A DNA stretch of 64,000 bases, taken from contig JACRJZ010000138.1 of the NCBI GenBank assembly GCA_016219875.1, forward strand, positions 1 to 64,000, in the 5' to 3' direction. The translations under genes were made by a program, and so were the position numbers. The first letter of the stretch is position 1. Every line of letters begins with the position of its first letter. The notes below the pieces were generated by a model. It had not been told where the DNA came from. It did not search any database and saw only the letters and a list, made by a program, of their open reading frames with translations. Shown piece by piece: positions 1-7,681 of the stretch. Source of the stretch: Verrucomicrobiota bacterium (GTDB lineage: Bacteria; Verrucomicrobiota; Verrucomicrobiia; Limisphaerales; JACRJZ01).

Positions 1-308
1 AGGGAGGCCGGACTGCCACCGTGCCCCGGCTTCCTTCGCTTCCAATTTCCAGGGGCATTTGGGTAACACCACTTTTGAGTCAACCGGAGCATTTTCCGGC
101 CTCATCTTGGGTAACACCCCCTTTTGAGTTACGGCGGCGGTGTCGCTGTGGCGAATGAAACTCAGATGGCCCAGACACTTCTTGACTTCAGTCCACGCGG
201 CGCGGTCCGTGAATCACAGTGCGGAACGATGCCGTCCCCGCTTGCTCCCCTGCGAAACAGCCGCTCTGCAAGCCTCGCTGGGCGTCATCGTTCTGACCCC
301 CACCGGAC
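1..308. other. Left-edge region without a supported gene
   Basis: I see no coding frame here with a plausible product, start site and coupling to the next gene. The short open frames are arginine/serine-rich in a way typical of high-GC shadows. The stretch holds a short direct repeat (listed separately) and the leader of the receiver-domain gene that begins at the GTG at 309. It may also be the tail of a mobile element or gene lying to the left of the window, which cannot be judged from here. Confidence 0.5.
61..129. repeat. Pair of 20-21 bp direct repeats (GGGTAACACC...TTTTGAGT)
   Basis: The motif GGGTAACACCACTTTTGAGT at 61-80 recurs at 109-129 with one substitution and one inserted C. The 48-bp spacing and near identity make chance unlikely. 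Multiple short direct repeats near an end are a feature of some insertion sequences, for example the IS21 family, so this could be the terminus of an element mostly outside the window. No transposase is visible, so that reading is only a hypothesis. Confidence 0.5.
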
Positions 309-752
309 GTGAAGAAGCGTATCCTGATCGTGGACCCTGACATGACCATCCGTGAGTCCTTGCGGAAAGTCCTGGAGGAGGCGGGTTACGAAGTCCTGCT
401 GGCCAAGGACGAGCGGCAAGCGATGGAGCGATTTGATCCCTCGCAAGTCGATTTGGTGTTCTGGGATCTCGCCCCTCCGAAGCAAACGAGTTGGGAGATG
501 GTGAAGCACGTGGCCAGCCGTCAGCCGCCGGTGCCGGTCATCGTCGTCACGGGTCTTCCCAATCAGTATCCGGCGCACGCGCTCGCCAGTGTCGGCGCGC
601 TGCTGGAGAAGCCGCTGGAGGTGCCGGCGCTGCTAAACACCGTGGAAGCACTTCTGGCCGCACCGAAGGTGACCGGGGAGCGCCGTCTCCACGGGCCGCC
701 GGTGTCCTCGTGCCGCGTTCCTCCAACAGAACAGCCGATTGTGCCCCTATGA
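309..752 (+). CDS. Single-domain response regulator receiver (REC) protein
   Basis: A 147-residue protein whose first 115 residues match a CheY-like receiver domain. The acidic pocket is D9 (with D11), the likely phosphoacceptor is D53 in the strand ending FWDL, and T81 (VVTG) and K101 (LLEKP) complete the conserved set. There is no output domain; the last 30 residues are proline/serine-rich. Translation starts at GTG 309; the usual MKKRILIVDPD beginning of the domain directly follows it. The stop codon overlaps the next start as ATGA, so it is coupled to the glycosyltransferase. Its place at the head of a polysaccharide operon suggests signalling control of that pathway, but no histidine kinase is in the window, so the partner is unknown. 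Confidence 0.85.
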   Translation: MKKRILIVDPDMTIRESLRKVLEEAGYEVLLAKDERQAMERFDPSQVDLVFWDLAPPKQTSWEMVKHVASRQPPVPVIVVTGLPNQYPAHALASVGALLEKPLEVPALLNTVEALLAAPKVTGERRLHGPPVSSCRVPPTEQPIVPL

Positions 753-2071
753 ATGACTTCCCTGACTTCCCTGACTCGCCGGCGGAATTGAAGGGCGCGG
801 ACTCCGCCTTCCGAGCGCGCGATCTGTCTCTGGGGCCTCTGCGGTCGGAATCCGCGCCTTCAGGAGCGCCCACGGCGTCGGTGCCCTTCCTCAGTCAAGG
901 CGCGCCGTGGGGCCGGCCGGAGGCGGATGGATCGCCTCCCCGGCCAAACCGTGCTTGGCGTCCGGAGGCCCAGGAAACCAGCGTCTCAGAACTGAAGCCG
1001 CTCACGGTGTCGATTGTCATCCCGGTGTATAATTCCGAAGCCACCATCGGGCGGCTCTGCGAGCAGCTCCTTGCGGAATTGGCTTCGTTCTGGCGCCTGC
1101 AGATCGTGTTGGTGGACGACGGCAGCGCGGATCAGTCGGCCGCCGTTTGCCGTCGGCTCCATGAGCGCCATCCGGACAGCGTTAGTTGCGTCCTGCTGGC
1201 GCGAAACTTCGGCGAGCACAACGCGGTCATGGCCGGCTTGAATTACGCCGAGGGAGATTATTGCGTCATCATGGATGACGACTTCCAGAATCCGCCGTCC
1301 GAGGTGCATCGCCTGGTCGAGGAAGCCGCCCAGGGCTACGACGTGGTTTACGTGCGTTACGAGGTGAAGCAGCACGGGCTGTGGAGAAACCTCGGCAGCC
1401 GGTTGCACAATTGGATGGCCACCTACGCCCTCCACAAGCCACGCGATCTCTATCTCTCCAGCTTCAAAGTGTTGTCGCGTTTTGTGGTGCGGCAGGTGGT
1501 GCAGTACACCGGCCCGGATCCCTATCTCGACGCCATCGTGTTGCGAACCACCCGCAAGATCGGAGTCGTGGCCGCCCAACACCACGAAAGGGAAAAGGGA
1601 AGATCCAACTACACCCTTCTCAAATTGTTCGCCCTTTGGGGGAACATGATTGTGGCCTTCTCGCTCTATCCGCTGCGGCTGATGGTCATCTACGGATGCG
1701 TCATGGCGCTGCTGGGATTGGCCTACGGCGCCTACACGATCCTCGCTTGGCTGGTGCCGGCATGGTCCGATCCTGATTCCTACCAAAAACTGAGCGCGTC
1801 GATGTGGTTCTTTCGCGGCAGCACTCTCCTGGCTCTGGGCATCCTCGGTGAATATGTGGGACGGATCTTCATGCGTCTGAACCAGGCGCCGCAATTCATC
1901 GTGCGCGAACTGCTTCCCCGCCGGCGGCAGAGGCCTGCCCTGGGCGTGCGACCCTATCCGACCGAGCGTCCGGAAGTCGCGGCGCCACCGAGTTGCATCC
2001 CCGCGTCGGCCAGCTTGGCGGCGGCGGGCAGCCGCACCGGGGAGGTTCTTGCGGAGGGAGCAAGATGGTGA
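749..2071 (+). CDS. Family 2 glycosyltransferase, DPM1/ArnC/GtrB type
   Basis: A 440-residue membrane-anchored glycosyltransferase that probably moves a sugar from a nucleotide donor to a polyprenyl phosphate carrier at the inner face of the membrane. After about 80 low-complexity residues comes the GT-A fold: TVSIVIPVYN, the DDGS motif (D123-D124) and the metal-binding DDD at 176-178. The C-terminal part carries two or three hydrophobic segments (about residues 300-380) ending in a GEYVGRIFMR motif typical of the GtrB/ArnC group. The ATG at 749 overlaps the upstream stop by four bases and fixes the start; the frame continues upstream but inside the receiver gene. The N-terminal extension is unusually long for the family. 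Confidence 0.88.
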   Translation: MNDFPDFPDSPAELKGADSAFRARDLSLGPLRSESAPSGAPTASVPFLSQGAPWGRPEADGSPPRPNRAWRPEAQETSVSELKPLTVSIVIPVYNSEATIGRLCEQLLAELASFWRLQIVLVDDGSADQSAAVCRRLHERHPDSVSCVLLARNFGEHNAVMAGLNYAEGDYCVIMDDDFQNPPSEVHRLVEEAAQGYDVVYVRYEVKQHGLWRNLGSRLHNWMATYALHKPRDLYLSSFKVLSRFVVRQVVQYTGPDPYLDAIVLRTTRKIGVVAAQHHEREKGRSNYTLLKLFALWGNMIVAFSLYPLRLMVIYGCVMALLGLAYGAYTILAWLVPAWSDPDSYQKLSASMWFFRGSTLLALGILGEYVGRIFMRLNQAPQFIVRELLPRRRQRPALGVRPYPTERPEVAAPPSCIPASASLAAAGSRTGEVLAEGARW

Positions 2072-3066
2072 CTGGCCCGCCCCTCCGCCAGATGTTTCGG
2101 GGGAAACGCATTCTGATCACCGGTGGGCTGGGATTCATCGGCTCGAACCTTGCGCGCTGGTTGGCGGCCACCGAGGCCGAGATCACACTCGTGGACAGCT
2201 TGGTGGCCGAATACGGTGGCAACCTCTTCAACCTCTCGGGTCTGGAGGACCGCGTGCGCATCAACATTTCCGACGTCCGCGATGAGCACAGTCTGGCCTT
2301 CCTGGTGCGCGGGCAGGACTACTTGTTCAACCTGGCTGGGCAGACCAGTCATCTCGACTCCATGGAGGATCCTTACACGGACTTGGAGATCAATTGTCGG
2401 GCGCAGTTGTCCATCCTGGAAGCGTGCCGCAAGTTCAACCCGACGATGCGCGTCGTGTTCGCCAGCACGCGCCAGATGTACGGCCGGCCGGACTACCTGC
2501 CGGTGGATGAAGAACACTTGCTGCGCCCGGTCGATGTCAACGGGATCAACAAAATGGCCGGCGAGTGGTACCACATCCTCTACCACCGGGTTCACGGCCT
2601 CCCGACCTGCGCCCTGCGTCTGACCAATACCTACGGCCCGCGGATGCGGGTCAAGGATGCGCGCCAGACGTTTCTGGGAGTTTGGATTCGCTGCCTCGCC
2701 ACGGGCCAGCCGTTTGAAGTCTGGGAAGGGGCGCAGCGGCGGGATTTCAATTACGTGGACGACGTCGTGGACGCTTTGCTGATGGCGATCTTGGACGACA
2801 AGGCCATCGGACGCGTCTTTAACCTGGGAGGGGAGGAAGTGGTCACGCTTTTGGACCTGGCCCAGATGATGGCCGCCGCGAACGGCGGCGGCTCGTTCAC
2901 CCACGTCCCCTTCCCGGCGGAACGCAAGCGCATCGACATCGGTGATTACTTCGCCGATTTCAGTCTTATTGAGAAGGAATTGGGCTGGCGACCACGCGTG
3001 CCTCTGCAGGAAGGGCTGGCCCGCACGGTGGACTTCTACCACAAGCACCTTGCCCACTACCTATGA
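2065..3066 (+). CDS. NAD-dependent epimerase/dehydratase (extended SDR)
   Basis: A 333-residue nucleotide-sugar-modifying enzyme with an N-terminal Rossmann fold. The dinucleotide loop is G20xxG23xxG26 (TGGLGFIGSN), followed by the SDR-type VDSL strand end and the FNLAGQTSH segment. Ser134 lies in the expected catalytic strand (FASTRQMYG) and Lys163 in the expected helix. The usual Tyr four residues before the lysine is Asn159 (VNGINK), so the YxxxK motif is not canonical. The ATG at 2065 is preceded by GGAGGGAG at 2053-2060 and overlaps the glycosyltransferase stop. It lies between a GT2 and an aminotransferase, consistent with making a keto- or amino-sugar nucleotide. The exact substrate cannot be told. 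Confidence 0.87.
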   Translation: MVTGPPLRQMFRGKRILITGGLGFIGSNLARWLAATEAEITLVDSLVAEYGGNLFNLSGLEDRVRINISDVRDEHSLAFLVRGQDYLFNLAGQTSHLDSMEDPYTDLEINCRAQLSILEACRKFNPTMRVVFASTRQMYGRPDYLPVDEEHLLRPVDVNGINKMAGEWYHILYHRVHGLPTCALRLTNTYGPRMRVKDARQTFLGVWIRCLATGQPFEVWEGAQRRDFNYVDDVVDALLMAILDDKAIGRVFNLGGEEVVTLLDLAQMMAAANGGGSFTHVPFPAERKRIDIGDYFADFSLIEKELGWRPRVPLQEGLARTVDFYHKHLAHYL

Positions 3067-4394
3067 GCAATGAAACCAACTCCGCTCCAGCCCGAAGGAC
3101 CCACGACCTGGCGGGTGGAGTGTTGCTTTCCCATGAACTTGGCGGGGCCGCAATGCTGCGCCGCCCTGTCAGTTCGGCGGCTGCTGATCCGGTCCAAACA
3201 GAACCGGGAACGTCTCAAGATCGCAGTACACGCTGCCGGCCAAGGCTGGCGCTGTCCATTCCGGCAGACCGCTACCGCGTCCACCAAACCGCGATCGACA
3301 GCGCGGTGGCCGAGGTGTTTCGCAGCGGCAGGTTCATCCTGGGGGAGCAGACCGTCGCCTTTGAGCGGGAGTTTGCCGCGTTTCTCGGCGTGGACCACTG
3401 CGTGGGGGTTGGCAATGGCACAGATGCCATCGAGATCGCACTGCGGGCTTGTGGCATCGGGCCGGGAGAGGCGGTGCTGACGGTGGCCCACACTGCCGTG
3501 GCCACGGTGGCGGCCATCGAACGAACGGGCGCCAGCGTGGTCCTGGTGGACATCGATCCTCTCACGTTTACGATGGATCCAGAGTCTCTGCGAGCGACTA
3601 TTGCCGCATACCAAGCTGATTCTGGGGGGAACGGCCGGCCTCGCCTCAAAGCCGTTGTCCCCGTCCACCTGTACGGTTGTCCCGCGGACCTGCCCGCCAT
3701 TCAGACCATTGCGCATGAATATGGTCTCCGAGTGATCGAGGATTGCGCCCAGGCGCACGGAGCCATGTTGGAGAGGCGCATGACGGGCGCGTGGGGTGAT
3801 CTCGCCGCCTTCAGTTTCTACCCGACCAAGAACTTGGGAGCGTTCGGCGATGGAGGAGCCGTCGTCACCAAGGATGCGGCACTGGCGGAACAGGTGGGTT
3901 TGCTCCGGCAATATGGCTGGAAGCCGCGGCGGATCAGTTCGATTCGCGGCTGCAACAGTCGGCTGGATGAATTGCAGGCGGCCATCTTGCGCGTGTTGCT
4001 GAAACATTTGCCAAACGAGAATGCGCGGCGCCGCGAAGTGGCCAGCCGCTATGACGTGTTGTTGGCCGGGACCCAGCTGTCACTGCCCCCCACTCGACCG
4101 TCCTGTGCGCCTGTGTTCCACCAGTACGTGGTGAGAACTCCGTACCGGGATGCACTGAGAGCTTCTCTGGAAGCCGACGGCATCCCCACGCAGATCCACT
4201 ACCCGGTGCCGGTGCATTTACAGCCGGCCTACCAGGGGCGGCTGTTCCTGCGTGTTTCGAGCCTGCCGCTTACGGAGATCGCCGCTCGTGAAGTGTTGAG
4301 TTTGCCGATGTCGCCGTATCTGACGCCGGACCAGTTCGAGCGAATCCGGGAAGGGATTCGGCGATGGTTGAACTCGAACGGGGGGCCGGAGTGA
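3063..4394 (+). CDS. DegT/DnrJ/EryC1-family sugar aminotransferase
   Basis: A 443-residue PLP-dependent aminotransferase of the nucleotide-sugar type. After about 60 poorly conserved residues the fold begins at LALSIPADRYR, with GNGTDAIEIAL (residues 118-128) that binds the cofactor phosphate, VIEDCAQAHGA (224-234) and the lysine Schiff base K256 in FYPTKNLGAFGDGGAV. These motifs identify the family firmly. Members transfer an amino group from glutamate to a keto sugar nucleotide, so the adjacent SDR protein is the likely source of the substrate. The ATG at 3063 overlaps the SDR stop (ATGA). The N-terminal extension, which has no family counterpart I recognise, could mean the true start is further downstream. 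Confidence 0.9.
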   Translation: MSNETNSAPARRTHDLAGGVLLSHELGGAAMLRRPVSSAAADPVQTEPGTSQDRSTRCRPRLALSIPADRYRVHQTAIDSAVAEVFRSGRFILGEQTVAFEREFAAFLGVDHCVGVGNGTDAIEIALRACGIGPGEAVLTVAHTAVATVAAIERTGASVVLVDIDPLTFTMDPESLRATIAAYQADSGGNGRPRLKAVVPVHLYGCPADLPAIQTIAHEYGLRVIEDCAQAHGAMLERRMTGAWGDLAAFSFYPTKNLGAFGDGGAVVTKDAALAEQVGLLRQYGWKPRRISSIRGCNSRLDELQAAILRVLLKHLPNENARRREVASRYDVLLAGTQLSLPPTRPSCAPVFHQYVVRTPYRDALRASLEADGIPTQIHYPVPVHLQPAYQGRLFLRVSSLPLTEIAAREVLSLPMSPYLTPDQFERIREGIRRWLNSNGGPE

Positions 4395-6556
4395 AGAAGG
4401 CCAAACAAAGCCAGTCCCCGGTTTCCGCCCCAAGCGAAGGCAAAGCAAGGGCCTCGGGCTTCCTTTCCGATCTCCATGCCTTCTTGCTCCCAGAACCACG
4501 CTGGCACTACGTCTTTCATGGGATCGTCCTTTTGGTGACGCTCTCTTATTGGCTCGGGTCGCTGGTGCTTTTGCCGGAGGCCTCCTGGGCCGAGATCATC
4601 ATGTACCGGCCGAAAGGCGACAACCAAACCTGGCCCGTGATCACCGCTTTGAGCCGCCTTAATTTCGGCGATCCGACCGATGCCCTGTATTACGGTCAAG
4701 GCATCGGAGGGTTTCATGCGGTGATCCTTCTGCCCTACGCTTTGGCGGTTGCGGCATTCGGAAGCCCCGGCTACATGGTGGCGGATGCCTGCCTGGCTTG
4801 GTTCTACTTCCTGGCCATCACCCTGCTGCTGCGACGATGCAACTGGGGAAACTTGTTCAGCTTGGTGGCCGGAACGGCGTTGGCCACGGGGGCCTTGCAG
4901 AATCTGAGCCAGAAGTTGAGTCAACCCCTGGGCAAGCTGGCCAACGTCCTCGGTCACGCCATGACGGAAAACGATTTCCCCAGCCTGCTCAGCCTTCCCC
5001 TATTCGATAAACGGATTCCGCGCGCGATGATCACGGAAGCGCTGGTGGTGCTGGTGCTCTACTTCCTCGTGCGAAGCTGGCAGGAAAGGCGTGCGCTGAC
5101 TCTCCAGCGCGGTTTGGCTGTGGGTTCGCTGATGGCGCTGCTGGCCCAGGGAGATCCCTATTCATTCTCCGTCTTGGGATTGGCCTGGATTGGGGTCGTG
5201 ATTCGCTGCCTGGCCGCCACTCACTGGAGATGGTTCGGGCGCTTCCTGCTCGGTGGTCTGGTCGGCGCGCTGGTGTTTGGCGTCTATTTTCTGTTCCAAC
5301 TGCACTCACAAAGTCCGGCAAGCGCCGTGCGCTTTGGGTTGGCCACCTATCCGCGGACCGAGTTCCTCCTGTTGCCCGGCTACGGACCGTGGCTGCGCGT
5401 GGCGGTAATCGGCGCGCTGGCGGGGCTGGTCGCCTGGACCGTCCGGCGGTGGCGAAGCGCCCGGCAGGAGTCACCGCCTGCCGGCCCGCGCAGTACGGTC
5501 AAAGGCAACCCGCACGATCCTGAAACGTCGGCGCCGCGGGCTGCGACCAGGACGGAATGCGCTGCGTTGCGACCCGATGACGACCCTCTCGCGACTGCCG
5601 CCGCCGTTGGCAGCTTTTCCGTCCTGTTGGTGGTTTGTGCCTGGCTGGCCCAGCCGGTCCAAGTGTTCCTGCTGGGCCAGGGGGCCCAACTCTATCACTA
5701 CTTGGTGTTCACTCTGCCCGTGTTCTATGCCTACGCCCTTCTGCTCCTGCTGTTCAATCTCCTGTGCCTTCGGGTTCCGGGCGAGAGGGCGCCGGGTGTC
5801 GAGAGTCCGCCGCCGTCTCTCCGGTGGCGGGTCAGGGTGCTGCTGGCGTTGGCGCTCACAACCGTGACGCTCCTTGGCCTGGAAGAGCCGATCGGAACCA
5901 TCCAATCCACCCAGACAGCCCGCGCCGAAATGTCCCCGTGGTGGCGCGGTCTGGAAGATCAGTACCGCCCGAATTTCAGGGCCTTGGAGAAAGCCTTTCG
6001 GGACTATCCGACGCTGCGCGAAGGGCGGACCTTCGCGACCTTTTACCACGAGGTGAACTTCTTGCTGACCGCGTTTCATGGCAAACGGGCCTACCTGCCG
6101 GACAACGGCTTTACCACCCTCAGCGACGGCGAATTGGAGCGGCGCCTTTGCGAAGTGAGCAAGATCTACATGATGACTCCGGGCGCGTTTGCCGAGTTCA
6201 TCCAAGACGGCAGGATCATGAACTTCTGGCTGGGCTGCGCGAAATACTGGTGCGCTTCCGACCACCGGTTCGCGACGGAAGACAACTACTCTGCTGAGGA
6301 ACTCTCACACATGCGGCAGTTGCCCAAGCAGGCGGCGTTTAATCTGGTCCTGCCGACGAGCGAACTCAGTCGGCTCGTGGACAAGTACAAGAGCGTCCTT
6401 GACCACCCTTCGGATGCGTTGGAGTGGCCGGACCTCCTCGTCCTGACGCCCATGTTGCGAAGCTATGGTTTTCGCCCCTGCCCCCAGGTCTATCACGAGG
6501 TTTACACCAATGAAGTCTTCTCGGTTTATGCCAAAGCTCCTGGATCGGGTTCCTGA
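4364..6556 (+). CDS. Large multi-pass membrane protein of the polysaccharide operon
   Basis: A 730-residue protein with roughly ten hydrophobic segments between residues 50 and 500, then a soluble C-terminal region of about 220 residues. The layout resembles membrane glycosyltransferases or polymerases with an outer-face domain, but I do not recognise a defining motif, so no activity is assigned. Two starts are possible: ATG 4364, with purine-rich GGGAAGGGA seven bases upstream, or GTG 4391, which would overlap the aminotransferase stop as GTGA in the style of the rest of the operon. The gene is coupled to the sugar-modifying genes, so transfer, flipping or polymerisation of the product is a reasonable inference. 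Confidence 0.75.
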   Translation: MVELERGAGVKKAKQSQSPVSAPSEGKARASGFLSDLHAFLLPEPRWHYVFHGIVLLVTLSYWLGSLVLLPEASWAEIIMYRPKGDNQTWPVITALSRLNFGDPTDALYYGQGIGGFHAVILLPYALAVAAFGSPGYMVADACLAWFYFLAITLLLRRCNWGNLFSLVAGTALATGALQNLSQKLSQPLGKLANVLGHAMTENDFPSLLSLPLFDKRIPRAMITEALVVLVLYFLVRSWQERRALTLQRGLAVGSLMALLAQGDPYSFSVLGLAWIGVVIRCLAATHWRWFGRFLLGGLVGALVFGVYFLFQLHSQSPASAVRFGLATYPRTEFLLLPGYGPWLRVAVIGALAGLVAWTVRRWRSARQESPPAGPRSTVKGNPHDPETSAPRAATRTECAALRPDDDPLATAAAVGSFSVLLVVCAWLAQPVQVFLLGQGAQLYHYLVFTLPVFYAYALLLLLFNLLCLRVPGERAPGVESPPPSLRWRVRVLLALALTTVTLLGLEEPIGTIQSTQTARAEMSPWWRGLEDQYRPNFRALEKAFRDYPTLREGRTFATFYHEVNFLLTAFHGKRAYLPDNGFTTLSDGELERRLCEVSKIYMMTPGAFAEFIQDGRIMNFWLGCAKYWCASDHRFATEDNYSAEELSHMRQLPKQAAFNLVLPTSELSRLVDKYKSVLDHPSDALEWPDLLVLTPMLRSYGFRPCPQVYHEVYTNEVFSVYAKAPGSGS

Positions 6557-6630
6557 GGAACACCTCACGGCGGCGCGAGAGGTTCATGGTTGGATCTTCA
6601 CCAGGGAGCGGATTTGTTGGGAAGGAGAGC

Positions 6631-6637
6631 GGGGAGG
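6631..6637 (+). promoter_or_regulatory. Shine-Dalgarno that decides the methyltransferase start
   Basis: GGGGAGG lies six bases upstream of the GTG at 6644. It supports this start over the TTG at 6590 that would extend the frame by 18 residues without family similarity. Confidence 0.5.
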
Positions 6638-6643
6638 TGCCGG

Positions 6644-7402
6644 GTGCTGAATCGGCCCGAGGAATACCAGAAGATGGCCCAAACGGAAGGGGTGCTCTGG
6701 TGGTACCGAGCACTGCACCGCCAAGTCGCGGAGGCGCTGGCCCAGCACCCGCACGGAACTGAGACGCGGGTCGTGGATGCGGGCTGCGGCACCGGCGGGT
6801 TGTTGCTGTTCTTGCGACAACGCGGATACCGGCGTTTGTCGGGTTTCGATGTGTCCGAACATGCGGTACGCCTTTGCCGGGAGCGCGGACTGGCCGTTGC
6901 GCGACACGACCTGCGCAGACTGGACCAAGCCGTTGGCGTCGAGGGCGCCGAAGCCATCATCAGCAACGACACACTCTATTTCCTGACCCGCGCAGAACAG
7001 GGGCGGTTCATACAGGCTTGCTGGGAAGCTTTGGCTCCAGGGGGCCTTCTGATTCTGAACCTCCCGGCTCTGGCGGCCTTCCGTGGTCTTCACGATCTCA
7101 GCGTGGGCATCCGCGGGCGATTTTCCAGATCGGACGTAACACGGTTGTTGGACCCAGAGCGGTTTGAGGTCATCCAGGCCCTCTTCTGGCCATTTCTGCT
7201 TTCGCCGTTGATCTATGGAGTCCGCCTGCTTCAGCGATGGCGTTTGCGCCTTGGGCCTCAACAAGATTTTGCCTCGGATGTCCGTCTGCCTCCTCGGTGG
7301 CTCAATCAAGCTTTGGAGGCTGTAACTCAGTTCGAGAACCGATGGCTGCCGTGGAAACCGTTTGGCAGTTCTTTGTTTGTGGTCAGCAGGAAACGCGGAT
7401 GA
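6644..7402 (+). CDS. Class I SAM-dependent methyltransferase
   Basis: A 252-residue protein with the Rossmann-like methyltransferase fold. Motif I is VVDAGCGTGGLLLFL (residues 43-57), followed by an acidic loop (GFDVSEHAV), a post-motif region with SNDTLYFLTR, and LAPGGLLILNLPAL. The N-terminus begins with NRPEEYQKMAQTEGVLWWY, typical of small methyltransferases found in sugar and lipid gene clusters. The C-terminal third has a hydrophobic stretch (FWPFLLSPLIYGV) that may touch the membrane. It follows the membrane protein by 87 bases on the same strand, so methylation of the glycan or its lipid carrier is plausible; the substrate is not evident. Confidence 0.82.
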   Translation: MLNRPEEYQKMAQTEGVLWWYRALHRQVAEALAQHPHGTETRVVDAGCGTGGLLLFLRQRGYRRLSGFDVSEHAVRLCRERGLAVARHDLRRLDQAVGVEGAEAIISNDTLYFLTRAEQGRFIQACWEALAPGGLLILNLPALAAFRGLHDLSVGIRGRFSRSDVTRLLDPERFEVIQALFWPFLLSPLIYGVRLLQRWRLRLGPQQDFASDVRLPPRWLNQALEAVTQFENRWLPWKPFGSSLFVVSRKRG

Positions 7403-7681
7403 AAGCTTCATCGTCGAGTACCATGAAGAGGTTTTGAAATCGCCTCTGGAGCATGGCACCGCATCGTCGGCTACACCACTTCACCACACCATTTCTCCAC
7501 CCGCTCCCTGGGTGTCTCCACCCGTCGGGAGTTTCGGCTCTGGGGCTTTTCCCCCAGCGGTGCGGCGCAGGTGCGTCGCTGCCCAGGGGCAATTCTTGGC
7601 GTTCCGCAGTTTTGCATGAGGTTCCCCGTTGGCACGAATCCAGCAGGCGCTTCTCGACACGAATCGAACAGACATCATTCT

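Noticed and set aside
1954..3057. A 367-codon open frame on the minus strand opposite the SDR gene
   Set aside because: It is a high-GC shadow: the plus-strand frame has clear SDR motifs, a ribosome site and four-base coupling, while the minus frame has no recognisable domain.
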